A DNA stretch of 64,000 nt. Origin: Phycisphaerales bacterium UBA854 (lineage in GTDB: Bacteria > Planctomycetota > Phycisphaerae > Phycisphaerales > SM1A02). Positions 17,002 through 26,434 of this stretch are shown one piece after another; the stretch's first letter is position 1, and each line of letters opens with the position of its first letter. The stretch lies in the NCBI GenBank assembly GCA_002295885.1, contig DBGM01000037.1, positions 45,468 to 109,467 of the forward strand, read 5' to 3'. Position numbers and translations under genes: made by a program. The notes beneath the pieces are model-generated. The model searched no databases, was not told where the DNA came from, and saw nothing but the letters and a program-made list of their open reading frames with translations.

Positions 17002-19892
17002 GCAGTCAGGATCCAACCCTTCGCTTCATCGGCGTCCATTCCGATCGAGGCCCCCTGGCGCTGCTGGGCCTCTCGCCCGACGCCTGCAGTGGTCCGATCG
17101 TCGACGCCGCGCTGGTCTCGCGGTTGGCACGTATCTACGATCATCCCGACGGACGATCGCCCATGGGCGAAGAAGCCCGCTCCATCCTGCGCGCCGCCGC
17201 CCAGACGCTCCGAGACGATGAGTCGCGACAGGAAGCCATCCTCGGGCATGTTCCTCCGGGCGACGCGGGCACAGCGCCGCCCGCCGCCGATCTTGAACCA
17301 TCTTCCCGTGCGCCACGGGACGAAGACCTGTCGCCGTTGCAGCACCAGCTGCTTCAGATCCTCGCATCTTCGGGGGGTTGGAATGCCATGGCTCGAGCGA
17401 GACTGGCATCGATCGGGGCGGTGCACGGCATTCCCGTCTCGCGGCTCATCGACGAACTGCAGGCGTTGGCGGCCCGTCCCCGACACGGTTCCCCCCGTCC
17501 GATTCAGCGTGCGCACCGGCACGACGCCGCATCGCGTCGGGCGATGGAGCCGGGGTTCGTCGAACGGGTGGTCGTTCAGTACGCTCCTGAACTGCGATCG
17601 AAGGATCAGCGTTCGCTGGTGAAACTCTGCGTGCTGTTCGGTGGCATCGGAGTGCTGCTCATCGCCCTGATGTATCGACTGCTCTTCCTCAGCGGACAAG
17701 CCGCCCCGCAGGTGGCCGATGCTCCCGGGGCGGATCCGGATCGTCCGGTGGCGACGGTCATCGAGCCCGGACGCTGGCCGCAGGCCGACCCCGGGGGAAG
17801 ACCACTGGCTCCGTTCACGCCCGCTCAGTTGTTGCCCCTGACGCCGCTGCCCAATGTGGTGCTCGATGATGTGGACGCCGCTCCGGGGGCGATACGTTCG
17901 CTGGGATCCATTGCCCGGCGGGTCGTGGGCATGGAACAGGTCGATCCCGTCCTGGTCAAGGATTGGAACGCCGCGATTCAGACCGCCTCCGCGAGCTGGT
18001 TTGCGGGTGATGATTCGACGGCCCGTGCGTTGCGACGTTCCCTGGTGGGGGTGTTTGAGGTTGTGGGAGCCAGTCCCCGCCTCACCGGTCCGCTCTTGGC
18101 GTCCTTTGCGCCGCAGGAGCCGAAGTTGACCGCGGATCCACTGGGGTTGCCCCGCGGGGCCTGGCGGTGCGGCATGGCGTCCCTCGTTGCTTCCCAGGAT
18201 GCGGTTTCCCCCGCGGCCCGATTGTTGGCGGCGGAATACATGAGAAACGCATTGGGCCGCGAGGCCGTGCCCGATGGATTCGACCACGGGGTAGCAGAGT
18301 GGCTGCTGCAGTGCATTCCCAGCATGATCGACGGACTGGTGATCCGCAACGACTCCGAAGCCGCGTGGCGGCTCTGGTACCTGTCGGTGGCCGCGATCCG
18401 GGACGGACAGGTCCGCGACCGCGTTCTGCTGGCTGCATTGCGGGATCTCCTCGGAACGGACATCGATCTCTCCCGAAGCGGTCTGCCGCAGATGGTATTC
18501 GGCCGATTGCTGCTGGGACTCGACTGGTCGGATCATGCTTCCATCCAGCCGGTGGTGCTCGGGTGGTTCGACGATCCGGCGCTGGGTTCCACGGACGTCT
18601 GGGTGCTTGCCAGCACCATGGCGGCGATGCAGGACACGGCCTGGTTCGCCCGCTCGTTCGTGCCTCCGATGGATGCGGACATGCCAATGCGACGCAGGAT
18701 CAAGGATCGCGTCCAGGCGGCCTGGCCACGTCCCGATCGGTTGACCGAACTTGCCGACATGGGCGTACCGGAAGGCTTCGATCCCCAACTGGCCGAGACG
18801 TGGCTGACACTGCTGCTGAAGACACGGGAAGTGGACCGGGACCGCGGCTCCGTGCCCATGCTGAAGCGGCTGCTGATGGAGCGATTGCTTGCGGAATCCG
18901 CGGCGGCGCTGGTCATCCACGGCGGTGAAGGGGTGCTTGCGTCCCTGAACGATCTGGAATCGGTGCTCGATGGACTTGCGGACGGGGGCGGAGCGACGGC
19001 CGGTGGCGGTTCGACGGGCGGCATCCAGGGCCGCTCCGACGGTCAGTGGGCCCGACTCTATTCCCTGCGGGGAAGAACCCGTGCCGACAAGATCGACATG
19101 TTCCAGGAGCTGGAGAATCAGAGCGGCGAGGATCTCGGCCCGATCGACGCCGATGTGCTGGTGCGTGAGGCGATGGGGGCCAGTCTCGCGGTGCGTGAAG
19201 CGGCTCAGTATCTGATCGAGACCCGGTTCAGCTTCGCTCCCAACGTCGCCCAGGCGATGGTTGATCGCATCCCGGAAGCCAAGAAGGCCAGAGATGTCTC
19301 GGACCTCATCGAATCGGTGACGGGGGTTGCATTGCCGCGTTCGAACTCGGCCCGCTGGCCGATCGAGGCGAGGCTGGCTCTCGTGAACCATGCCCTGTCC
19401 CTTCGTCTGAGTTCGGCCGGAGAGATCGATGCGCTGTCCGAGGCCATCGCCCAGTCGATGCGTCGCGAGTCGGGGCGAATGGGTCGTCCGTCCGATCCGG
19501 GAAGCGATCCCCAGCAGGCCGCCCGTTCGCTGGTGTCCGCCTGGGAGGATCGCATCGCGAGTCGCCGGGGAGGCGATCCATGGATCTGGCGGGATGCGTG
19601 GCGCGATCGCAGGGCCGCCCGGTCCGTTCTCGCCGCTGATGCCCTGCAGCACTTTCTGGTCGAGCAGATCGCCCGGCACGAACTTCTTTCCCATTGGACG
19701 GAGCAGTTGCAGCCTGCGGTGTCCACTGCCGTCGAAGCGATGCGGGATGAACTGTCTCTCCGTCGCGACCGTGCCGTTCACATCCTCGAGCAGATGCTTC
19801 TGGTCGAATCGTCGGTGGTCGACATCTGGAGGCTTCGGATTCGCCATCTGCTCACGGTGCTCGCCGAGCAGGGCTTCGGAGGTGACTCGTGA
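16998..19892 (+). CDS. Large single-pass membrane protein of the TolQ/TolR operon
   Basis: 964 residues starting at the ATGA overlapping the previous stop. The N-terminal 205 residues lack a signal and are probably cytoplasmic, with a compact helical region at about 20-80. A single membrane helix lies at about 209-231. The remaining 730 residues are helical and rich in Leu, Ala, Arg and Asp, with a Gly-rich break near 670. It would therefore link the cytoplasm to a large periplasmic domain. I recognise no family; it is likely lineage-specific. Confidence 0.75.
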   Translation: MSSQDPTLRFIGVHSDRGPLALLGLSPDACSGPIVDAALVSRLARIYDHPDGRSPMGEEARSILRAAAQTLRDDESRQEAILGHVPPGDAGTAPPAADLEPSSRAPRDEDLSPLQHQLLQILASSGGWNAMARARLASIGAVHGIPVSRLIDELQALAARPRHGSPRPIQRAHRHDAASRRAMEPGFVERVVVQYAPELRSKDQRSLVKLCVLFGGIGVLLIALMYRLLFLSGQAAPQVADAPGADPDRPVATVIEPGRWPQADPGGRPLAPFTPAQLLPLTPLPNVVLDDVDAAPGAIRSLGSIARRVVGMEQVDPVLVKDWNAAIQTASASWFAGDDSTARALRRSLVGVFEVVGASPRLTGPLLASFAPQEPKLTADPLGLPRGAWRCGMASLVASQDAVSPAARLLAAEYMRNALGREAVPDGFDHGVAEWLLQCIPSMIDGLVIRNDSEAAWRLWYLSVAAIRDGQVRDRVLLAALRDLLGTDIDLSRSGLPQMVFGRLLLGLDWSDHASIQPVVLGWFDDPALGSTDVWVLASTMAAMQDTAWFARSFVPPMDADMPMRRRIKDRVQAAWPRPDRLTELADMGVPEGFDPQLAETWLTLLLKTREVDRDRGSVPMLKRLLMERLLAESAAALVIHGGEGVLASLNDLESVLDGLADGGGATAGGGSTGGIQGRSDGQWARLYSLRGRTRADKIDMFQELENQSGEDLGPIDADVLVREAMGASLAVREAAQYLIETRFSFAPNVAQAMVDRIPEAKKARDVSDLIESVTGVALPRSNSARWPIEARLALVNHALSLRLSSAGEIDALSEAIAQSMRRESGRMGRPSDPGSDPQQAARSLVSAWEDRIASRRGGDPWIWRDAWRDRRAARSVLAADALQHFLVEQIARHELLSHWTEQLQPAVSTAVEAMRDELSLRRDRAVHILEQMLLVESSVVDIWRLRIRHLLTVLAEQGFGGDS

Positions 19893-20695
19893 TGGGACGA
19901 CTGTCCATGGTCTGGGCCGCGGGGCTGCTTCTGTTCGGGACGGCGGCCATGGCTCCGTCGACCCCGCAGGACCGATGGCCGCTCGAGTCGCTCCATCCAT
20001 CGGATCCCGAAGCCTATTTCCTCCTGGCCGAAGAGGTGGCCGATGCCGCGTCGTCCGACGTCGAGCGCGAGCTGGCCGTCAGGCTCTTCGCCATCGCGGC
20101 GACCCTCGATGAACGGCAGTGGGCCGCAGGATCGCTGCGCGGCATCATCGGTCTCGTCGAGGATGAATCCAAGATCCGTGTGCTTCGATCGATGATCGAG
20201 CTCGCCGAGGACGATCCGCCGCGGCTGCTCCCGGGTTCCGTGATCGTGCTGGGGCGGACGGATCGGGCCACGATCGCAGCCTTCGACGTGCTTTCCTGGG
20301 CTCGATGCGGACGTGATCAGGATGCCCGGCGTCGCATTCAGACCGTGCCCGGAGTGCGGGAACGCCTCCTTGTCCACCAGGACGACCTTCCAGGTGGAAT
20401 GCAACGGCTGCTCGACGAGATTGCGGCCGGGGAGCGTTCGTCGCAGCGACGGCGATTGACGGAGGCCGAACTCGTGGCCCAGCTGCAGGTCCAGCTGCGT
20501 CTGCTCGGGGGGCGGGAGGATTCATGGTCGGCCACATTGACGGCCTGGCGAGGGCGTCCGATGCAGCGTCTGGAGAGTCATGATCTGGGGGCGCTGCTGG
20601 GGCTGGATCTGTCACGTCAGGTCTGGCGCAGCAACCGCTGGAGACCACTTGCAGAGGACGAAGCGTCCTCGGGCCCCGGGGGCGATCCTCAGTGA
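19889..20695 (+). CDS. Unknown exported protein, last gene of the TolQ/TolR operon
   Basis: 268 residues starting at GTG (19889), or at the next codon ATG, overlapping the previous stop as GTGA; GGAGGTGA just upstream is a strong ribosome site. The N-terminus (hydrophobic about 7-21, then AMA) looks like a signal peptide. The rest is helical with Arg- and Asp-rich segments. No family recognised. Its stop overlaps the end of the convergent downstream gene by 7 bp. Confidence 0.72.
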   Translation: MMGRLSMVWAAGLLLFGTAAMAPSTPQDRWPLESLHPSDPEAYFLLAEEVADAASSDVERELAVRLFAIAATLDERQWAAGSLRGIIGLVEDESKIRVLRSMIELAEDDPPRLLPGSVIVLGRTDRATIAAFDVLSWARCGRDQDARRRIQTVPGVRERLLVHQDDLPGGMQRLLDEIAAGERSSQRRRLTEAELVAQLQVQLRLLGGREDSWSATLTAWRGRPMQRLESHDLGALLGLDLSRQVWRSNRWRPLAEDEASSGPGGDPQ

Positions 20696-21144
20696 TTGTC
20701 CAGGATCCAGCGGAGCTTCTGCTTCGCCAGCTGTCCGATGTCCGTCAGCATGCTGCCGGTGGCAATGCTCCAGACGCCCCATGAGGTGTGGAAGGGTTCG
20801 GCTGCGAGTTCAAAGCCGTCCTTGATCATTCGCTTCATGCGCTTGGTCGGAATCGAGGCGTGAAACTCCCGGTCCATCGGAATGGCGACCTGCAGGTCCT
20901 CGGGAGACGGAATGATGATGCCCAGGGGGAGCTCGTCGTCGTGATCGGCGAGGGAGAAGGTGATCACCCAGTGCCAGCAGTCACCGTACCACGCGAATCC
21001 GTGTTCGATCTCATCGAGATCAGTGAAGATCGACTTGGCCTGATCGAACAGCGCACGGTTCGCAGAGGGGATCTCGCCGCGGAGCGATTCGATCGTCGGG
21101 GTGGAGAACTCGTCCATCCAGATGGAGCGGTTGAGGTTCGACAT
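20689..21144 (-). CDS. Unknown soluble protein, 151 residues
   Basis: A 151-residue acidic protein without signal peptide, rich in Trp and Phe in its middle (FAWYGDCWHWVITFSL), with a conserved-looking stretch LPLGIIIPSPEDLQVAIP. I do not recognise the family; a DUF-type enzyme-like fold is possible. ATG 21144 was chosen because upstream codons of the open frame look non-coding. The ribosome site is weak. It converges on the TolQ operon and is divergent from the response regulator gene. Confidence 0.65.
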   Translation of the reverse strand: MSNLNRSIWMDEFSTPTIESLRGEIPSANRALFDQAKSIFTDLDEIEHGFAWYGDCWHWVITFSLADHDDELPLGIIIPSPEDLQVAIPMDREFHASIPTKRMKRMIKDGFELAAEPFHTSWGVWSIATGSMLTDIGQLAKQKLRWILDNH

Positions 21145-21244
21145 GGTGGCTGTTCCGGTCCTGTGGCAGTGAAACGGGCATTGTATCAGGAAGAGCGGTC
21201 GCGGAGGCTCGCTGGCCGCCGGGGCTCGCCCTGCGTGCCGCGAT

Positions 21245-21252
21245 GCTAGAAT
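21245..21252 (+). promoter_or_regulatory. Candidate -10 element GCTAGAAT before the response regulator
   Basis: GCTAGAAT lies 32 bases before ATG 21284 and leaves room for a start near 21259 and the AGGTG ribosome site. No convincing -35 box is seen. Identical to the octamer before the rpoZ-like gene. Confidence 0.5.
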
Positions 21253-21283
21253 GGTCCACGCAACAACAGCCCTCAGGTGCACC

Positions 21284-21850
21284 ATGAACGCTTCTCCCGA
21301 CCAACCAGACGACGCTCAGGCCCCCAATCTCACCCAGGCCTCGATCCTGATCGTCGACGACAACCTGCAGAATCTGGAGCTCATGCAGGCGTACCTCGAG
21401 GAGCTGGGGTGCTCCATCTCCACGGCCACCGACGGGTTGGAGGCGATCCAGGCCATCGACGCCGCCAAGCCCGATCTGGTCCTGCTGGATGTGATGATGC
21501 CCCGCATGTCGGGATTCGAGGTCTGCCAGAAGATCAAGGCCCAGCCGACGACGAGCGACGTCATCATCATCATGGTGACGGCCCTCAACGAAGTGGGGGA
21601 CTTCGAACGGGCGGTCGACTGCGGCACCGACGACTACATCGCCAAGCCGGTCAACAAGCTCGAGCTGCTCACCAAGGTCCAGTCCCTGCTGGAGCACCGG
21701 ATGCTGCTTCGCAGTTGCGATCAGCTGGGGTTGCAGGATCACGTGCCGAAGCCCGACTTCCGGATGCTCACGGACGAGGGAGACACCATCCTTCCGCCGC
21801 CCGAGGACGAGGAGTTCGAAGGCGAGTCGCCCCGCGCACCCCGTTTCTAA
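21284..21850 (+). CDS. Single-domain response regulator (CheY/DivK-like)
   Basis: A 188-residue protein with one receiver domain (about 18-140): acidic pair in ILIVDDN, phospho-acceptor Asp in LVLLDVMMP, switch Thr in VTALNE and the invariant Lys in IAKPVN. A 45-residue acidic Pro-rich tail replaces an output domain, so it probably acts by protein contact. ATG 21284 is preferred because AGGTG precedes it by 4 bases. No histidine kinase is adjacent. Confidence 0.9.
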   Translation: MNASPDQPDDAQAPNLTQASILIVDDNLQNLELMQAYLEELGCSISTATDGLEAIQAIDAAKPDLVLLDVMMPRMSGFEVCQKIKAQPTTSDVIIIMVTALNEVGDFERAVDCGTDDYIAKPVNKLELLTKVQSLLEHRMLLRSCDQLGLQDHVPKPDFRMLTDEGDTILPPPEDEEFEGESPRAPRF

Positions 21851-21853
21851 CCC

Positions 21854-21909
21854 AAAAAACGACACGCCCGGTGTCCCACCAGGACCGCGAGGGCCATGCA
21901 CCGGGCGTG
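21854..21909 (-). terminator. Rho-independent terminator for the 64-residue gene
   Basis: CACGCCCGGTG (21863-21873) pairs perfectly with CACCGGGCGTG (21899-21909). Read on the minus strand, the hairpin is followed by TTTTTT (21859-21854). It lies 24 bases past the stop of the small minus-strand gene and could also stop the response regulator transcript. Confidence 0.8.
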
Positions 21910-21932
21910 CCAGAAATCAGTTGTTCGTCTCG

Positions 21933-22127
21933 TCAGGCGGCGGATCGCCGGCAGACCACGGCGGTGGTTTCACTGGTGCGTTCCCAGCTGGTTCCACGGG
22001 GTTCGATCGTCAGCTGCAGGTGATCCAGGTAGAGCCGAAGTGCCGGCTCGTCGAAATGCTCGAGCCAGGTCGGATCCGCGGAGGGGTTGAGTTCGGTGAT
22101 TCCGTTCATCAACTGCTGCTTGCTCAT
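21933..22127 (-). CDS. Small unknown protein, 64 residues
   Basis: Start ATG 22127 is preceded by AAGGGG at 9 bases, an inverted repeat lies just upstream and a strong terminator follows, so this is a real monocistronic gene. The product is soluble, with acidic residues and a helical centre reading EPALRLYLDHLQL and a C-terminal VVCRR. I do not recognise the family. Confidence 0.72.
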   Translation of the reverse strand: MSKQQLMNGITELNPSADPTWLEHFDEPALRLYLDHLQLTIEPRGTSWERTSETTAVVCRRSAA

Positions 22128-22157
22128 CGTGTCGGCCCCTTGTCGCTGGTGGTGGTC

Positions 22158-22179
22158 TTGACGATGCTGATGTCGTCAA
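22158..22179. promoter_or_regulatory. Inverted repeat TTGACGA-N8-TCGTCAA upstream of the 64-residue gene
   Basis: A perfect 7-bp inverted repeat, TTGACGA (22158-22164) and TCGTCAA (22173-22179), centred about 41 bases before the small minus-strand ATG. Each arm contains a TTGAC -35-like core, so it could be a promoter element, an operator for a dimeric regulator, or both. Confidence 0.45.
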
Positions 22180-22388
22180 CGAGTACCGGTTCGGTCCAAC
22201 TGATAATCCGGCGGACGTTGCTTCCCGGGAGCGAAATTGCCGGTCCGGCACGATCTGGGGGGTGCATCGCGTCGGGAACCACAGGATGTGGTGTCACGGG
22301 AAAAATACGTTTTGCATCGCCGGCTCCGCCCGTCGACTATCGGACCCTCGGGTGAAGGGGGCGCCGGAGCGGATTGCCGCACTGGGAC

Positions 22389-23579
22389 TCAGTGAGGAGG
22401 GTCGAACCCCGGAGGTCCCACGGGGACGCCGATCTTCAGGCCGCATTCCGGGCATTGCTGCCCCGGTGTTCCGGTGAGGTCGTAGCCGCATTCCGGGCAG
22501 GTGATCATCTGGCACCACAACCACAGCAGCTGACGGCAACGGTCGCATTGCGAACGGCCCAACGGGCGTTTCTGCTTCCGGCCGCAGGCCGGGCAATGGA
22601 CGAGCATCGACCATCCCGGTTGCTGGCTGGCTCGGTCCCATGAGAAACGCCAGGCGATGATGAACGCGGCCATGAGGGAGCAGGCGGTGAGGATCCAGGC
22701 GGACAGGGCCAGGCGGCTGGCCAGATCGTCGGGCCAGTCGGCGTCTGTGATGAGTGCGTATTCCTGCAGTCCGACGGCTGCAACCATCACGCCGACGGTG
22801 GTGGGGCGGATCCAGGCCGAGCGGGGGCCCAGTCCGATCGTGCAACAGATCGCAATGACACCGATCAGAAGCGTCGACAGACCGAACCCCACGGTGAGAT
22901 CGATAAGCAGGTCATACGGTCCGATGGCCGAACCACCCGATCTGAGGAAGGCCACGTAGACCCACATGCATGCGGTGCAGATCGCCAGCACGATCCCGAG
23001 GTACTGCCAGCGGGCGGGTCGATCCCGGGATGTGATGAGTGAGAACGAACCGACCCAAGTGCAAGTGCCCAGGGCGAAGGCCGACACCACGGCCAGGTCG
23101 AATCCCATGAAGGCGTTCCAGGAGAACCAGAGCGTACAAAGCAGGATCAATCCGCTGGCCAGTGTTCCGGCCGCGGACAGGCATCCCATGTGGCGGGTGG
23201 TCCGGTACCCCGTGAGCAGCAGGGCAAGGCACCAGGGGGAGGTCAGCCAGAACACGATGCCCCAGCTGGCAGCCACACGATCGAGGAACGAACTCGCCAC
23301 CACATTGTCCCAGATGACCAGTAGAGCAAGCGGAAACTGAACCAGAACGGAGCCGATGAGGCCAAGGCCCAGTGCAGCGTGGCGGGGGGAGGTGGTGGCG
23401 GTGGCTCCGCCCAGCAGCAGGGCGAGCGAACACGTCAGCAGCAGTGAGGTCAGGGTGGCTCGTACGAGCAGGTCCGAGTCGTCGACGAGCACCAGCGAGA
23501 TGCCCAGGGCTGCATTCAGGCCCAGGGAGGCGAGCATGAGCCTGAGCATCTTGGTTCGGGCTGGTTGCTGGACCTGCAT
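22389..23579 (-). CDS. Polytopic membrane protein with C-terminal zinc ribbons
   Basis: 396 residues with about ten hydrophobic segments filling residues 10-320, then a cytoplasmic tail with cysteine pairs: CPACG (about 333), CDRC, and CPECGYDLTGT...CPECG near 366-383. The last element is a zinc-ribbon type that I associate with many planctomycete membrane proteins. No transport or enzyme motif is seen. Function unknown; it may sense or recruit partners through the ribbons. It lies 260 bp from the small gene and reads away from the terminator at 23611. Confidence 0.78.
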   Translation of the reverse strand: MQVQQPARTKMLRLMLASLGLNAALGISLVLVDDSDLLVRATLTSLLLTCSLALLLGGATATTSPRHAALGLGLIGSVLVQFPLALLVIWDNVVASSFLDRVAASWGIVFWLTSPWCLALLLTGYRTTRHMGCLSAAGTLASGLILLCTLWFSWNAFMGFDLAVVSAFALGTCTWVGSFSLITSRDRPARWQYLGIVLAICTACMWVYVAFLRSGGSAIGPYDLLIDLTVGFGLSTLLIGVIAICCTIGLGPRSAWIRPTTVGVMVAAVGLQEYALITDADWPDDLASRLALSAWILTACSLMAAFIIAWRFSWDRASQQPGWSMLVHCPACGRKQKRPLGRSQCDRCRQLLWLWCQMITCPECGYDLTGTPGQQCPECGLKIGVPVGPPGFDPPH

Positions 23580-23610
23580 GCAGCCACCTTACCTGATCCC
23601 ACATGAACCC

Positions 23611-23646
23611 AAAAAGAACCGCCCCCCGGCCGAAGCCGGGGGGCGG
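23611..23646 (-). terminator. Strong terminator of the first secreted-protein gene
   Basis: A perfect 12-bp GC stem (23619-23630 with 23635-23646) around a four-base loop. On the minus strand it is followed by TTCTTTTT. It lies about 55 bases after the stop at 23702. Confidence 0.9.
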
Positions 23647-23701
23647 GGTAAGGCAAGTTGCCTTGACGTGACTCGAGTATCACGTCGTTGGTACGCAGTC
23701 C

Positions 23702-26434
23702 TTACGGAGCCGCGTTGCCGACGCTGAAGGTGTAGCCTTCAGAACCGGTTCCGCACGTCCACGTGACGTCCCATTCGATGGGAGCAACCAGAACGACGTT
23801 GTCACCAGCGGGCCATTCCAGATCGCCGACGGTGGTGAAACCGGCGGAGTTCTGGTAGCCGTTGTTGCTGGAGTCGGTCAGGTTGAAGAGCACGCAGATC
23901 TTCGGGGCGGAGCTGCCGATGCTGATGGTGAAGTTGCCACCAGCGTCCACTTCGGCGTTCTCGTACCAATCGAGGTCACGATAGGTACCGCCAGTGGGTC
24001 CGTCGACATAGACGGAGGCTTCGCCGCACACGGATGCACCGAAGGTGTATCCGGTGAAGCTCTGGACAGCCTGGTTGATGCCGCCGTTGCAGTCTTCGCC
24101 GTCGGTGTTGAAACCATCGACGGGGCAGACGCAGGCGAATCCGTTGGTACCGAGCATGTCGGTCTCAAGCTCATCGCCAGCAGCACAGCCGAGGTACGGC
24201 TGCGGGCAGGTGACATCAGCACAGAGCTGACCTTCGCCCCAGAGGCCACCGAGCGTGTTGACGCATTCATCGAAGGTGTAGTTGTCACCTTCGCAGTTTC
24301 CTGCGACACAGCATGCGCCGACGGCGGATGCGGCCGAGAATGCCACGTTCAGCGTACCTGCACCAGTTGCACCGTTCCAACCGCCGAGACGGATGTAGTA
24401 GGTGGTTCCTCCAGTTGCCTGGAAGTTGACGATTGCAGAGTAGTACTGCTGGCACCCGCTGAACGAACCCGATGCATCATCGCCGTTGCAGGCGACCTGG
24501 ACCAGGTTAGCGCAGTCACCCGTGTACAGCACCATGGAGGTGTCGTACGAGGCGGCATCGCAGGTGTCAATCGTCAGCGATCCGTCTTCGGCCGGCGTGT
24601 ACGAGAACCAAACGTCAGGCGAAGAAGCCCAATCGAGGAAGGTGTCTGCACAGTCGGTGTCATCGGGATCAGGCAGTTCAGCAGTTGCGAACGTGGTGTC
24701 AAAGGCATTGGCGCCCAGGACGGCTTCGGTTGCGTCTTCACACAGGTTGTTGGCCGGCGTGGGATCGCAATCGACATCGAAGCAGAACGAACCATTGCCC
24801 TGCCAGGTGCCGCCGAAGCTTTCGCAGTCGAGCTGGCCGGGAACTTCCTGACAGAGGTCCGTTCCGAGGCAGCAAGCGCCCGGAGCAAACGGTTCGCAGG
24901 AGACGTTCATCGTGCCAGAACCCGTGGTGCCATCGGTGTATCCACCCACACGAATGATGTAGGAGGAGCCAGCCGTTGCGCCGAAGGTGACCAGCGACGT
25001 GAAGTCGGCACAGCCGTCGCCGTCATCGTTACAAGCCACGACATTGGTCATGTCGCAGGTGTCGTAGATGATGACGCGCGAGTCGTAGTCGACGGTGTCG
25101 CAGAGGCTGACGGTCACGATGCCTTCGCAGGATGCGGTGTACGAGAAGTACACGTCGTTGAAGACGTCGGGGTTGTCGAAGTTCTCCTCGACACAGCCTT
25201 CGAAGTTCGAAGGGCCGTCGGTGGTTGCGTTGACGGTGCTGACAGCAGTCTCGCCATCGGTGATCGACGTTGCGGTTGCGCACGTGTTGTTGTCCGGGGC
25301 AGAACCACAGACCACGGATGCACAGTCGGTGCCGTCGCCCTGATAGTTTCCAGCACATGCAGCCTCGGTGGACTGGGTGCATGAAGCATCGGCGGCACAG
25401 CATGCACCACTGAGGCAGGAATCACAGGTTGAGTTGACGCCGAGCCAAGTGCCGGAGCAGTCGGCTTCCGCGACATCCGCGACGCAGGAGCCGTCGCTGA
25501 AGCAGCAAGCGCCGCGTTCGACACAGTCGCTTCCCCACTCGGCGATCACGCCGAGAAGGTCGGTGACGTTGACTTCGCAGTCGCCGTTGGGCAGCGGACG
25601 GCAGTCGCCGACCGGACGGAAGGAGCCGTCGCCGACAGCGTTCCAGTTGGCGATGACCGCCAGGAGGTCGCTGACGTTGACCTGGCCATCGGGCTCGTCA
25701 ACCGGGCCACTCACGTCTGCAGGGCAGGTGAGGGGCAGTGCCGAACCGCAGGGGTCCGCAGTGCCGCCGAAGACACGGAGTGCCACGGCCAGGCCGACGT
25801 TGTCGGAGCACGGACCACTGCCGAATCCTTCACCAGGGTTGGCGGTGATGGAGTCGGGGTCGATCGGGAAGCTGGCATCAGCACCCGCCTGGGTGATGAC
25901 CATCTGTCCGTTGGTTCCGAACGGGTTGATGGGGATCACGCCGACGGTGTTGAGACCGACGGGCAGATCGTTACCACCACCGAGGTTCGGGGTGACCAGG
26001 AAGCAGCCGTTTTGCGGTTCCTGAGCGTTGGGTGCGAAGTCCGGAAGATACGTCACATCTGCGGGCGTCAGCTCGTAGTTTGCGACGTCGCCAATCAGGC
26101 TCGTGCAGTACGCACCGGAGGTGCCGCTGCCCGAGTAGAAGTTGACGGACCAGCCTTCGATTCCATCAGGGCCGACGTAGGGGGTTCCCGGGAAACCGGA
26201 AACGACTGCCTGCACGGAGGTAGCTCCGAGCCCATCAGGGTTTTCAAACGTTTCGAGGGCGCCGATATCGTAGATGCTGAAAGCAGCTTCGAAGATCTGG
26301 TTGGCAGCCCCGTAGCCGCCGAACAGGTTGGAGCCGTCATCGGCACCAATGTTGTCCAGCAGTACGGTTCCCGCGCCGCCCAGAGAGGCGGTCGCGAAAC
26401 CGAGGATACATAAACAAGACGGTAGGGTTTTCAT
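23702..26434 (-). CDS. Large secreted cysteine-rich protein with dockerin-like and GACC modules
   Basis: 910 residues with a signal peptide (hydrophobic about 6-21). A paired calcium-loop segment near 235-305 (two repeats ending NVSDLLAVIANW and NVTDLLGVIAEW) resembles type I dockerin. Four GACC cysteine modules lie near 308, 345, 520 and 706. Two similar beta-sandwich domains containing VYFSYTASCEG and VWFSYTPAEDG and ending in YIIRVGG or YYIRLGG lie between them (about 375-515 and 555-700), a pattern of adhesive extracellular proteins. The start is set by AGGAGGGG 10 bases before ATG. It has a promoter, a long leader and a terminator of its own. Likely a surface or matrix protein. Confidence 0.85.
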   Translation of the reverse strand: MKTLPSCLCILGFATASLGGAGTVLLDNIGADDGSNLFGGYGAANQIFEAAFSIYDIGALETFENPDGLGATSVQAVVSGFPGTPYVGPDGIEGWSVNFYSGSGTSGAYCTSLIGDVANYELTPADVTYLPDFAPNAQEPQNGCFLVTPNLGGGNDLPVGLNTVGVIPINPFGTNGQMVITQAGADASFPIDPDSITANPGEGFGSGPCSDNVGLAVALRVFGGTADPCGSALPLTCPADVSGPVDEPDGQVNVSDLLAVIANWNAVGDGSFRPVGDCRPLPNGDCEVNVTDLLGVIAEWGSDCVERGACCFSDGSCVADVAEADCSGTWLGVNSTCDSCLSGACCAADASCTQSTEAACAGNYQGDGTDCASVVCGSAPDNNTCATATSITDGETAVSTVNATTDGPSNFEGCVEENFDNPDVFNDVYFSYTASCEGIVTVSLCDTVDYDSRVIIYDTCDMTNVVACNDDGDGCADFTSLVTFGATAGSSYIIRVGGYTDGTTGSGTMNVSCEPFAPGACCLGTDLCQEVPGQLDCESFGGTWQGNGSFCFDVDCDPTPANNLCEDATEAVLGANAFDTTFATAELPDPDDTDCADTFLDWASSPDVWFSYTPAEDGSLTIDTCDAASYDTSMVLYTGDCANLVQVACNGDDASGSFSGCQQYYSAIVNFQATGGTTYYIRLGGWNGATGAGTLNVAFSAASAVGACCVAGNCEGDNYTFDECVNTLGGLWGEGQLCADVTCPQPYLGCAAGDELETDMLGTNGFACVCPVDGFNTDGEDCNGGINQAVQSFTGYTFGASVCGEASVYVDGPTGGTYRDLDWYENAEVDAGGNFTISIGSSAPKICVLFNLTDSSNNGYQNSAGFTTVGDLEWPAGDNVVLVAPIEWDVTWTCGTGSEGYTFSVGNAAP

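Noticed and set aside
16887..20000. A 1037-codon open frame on the minus strand
   Set aside because: It lies opposite the 964-residue and neighbouring genes of the TolQ operon, has His/Arg/Gly-rich composition typical of antisense frames in GC-rich DNA, and no start signal.
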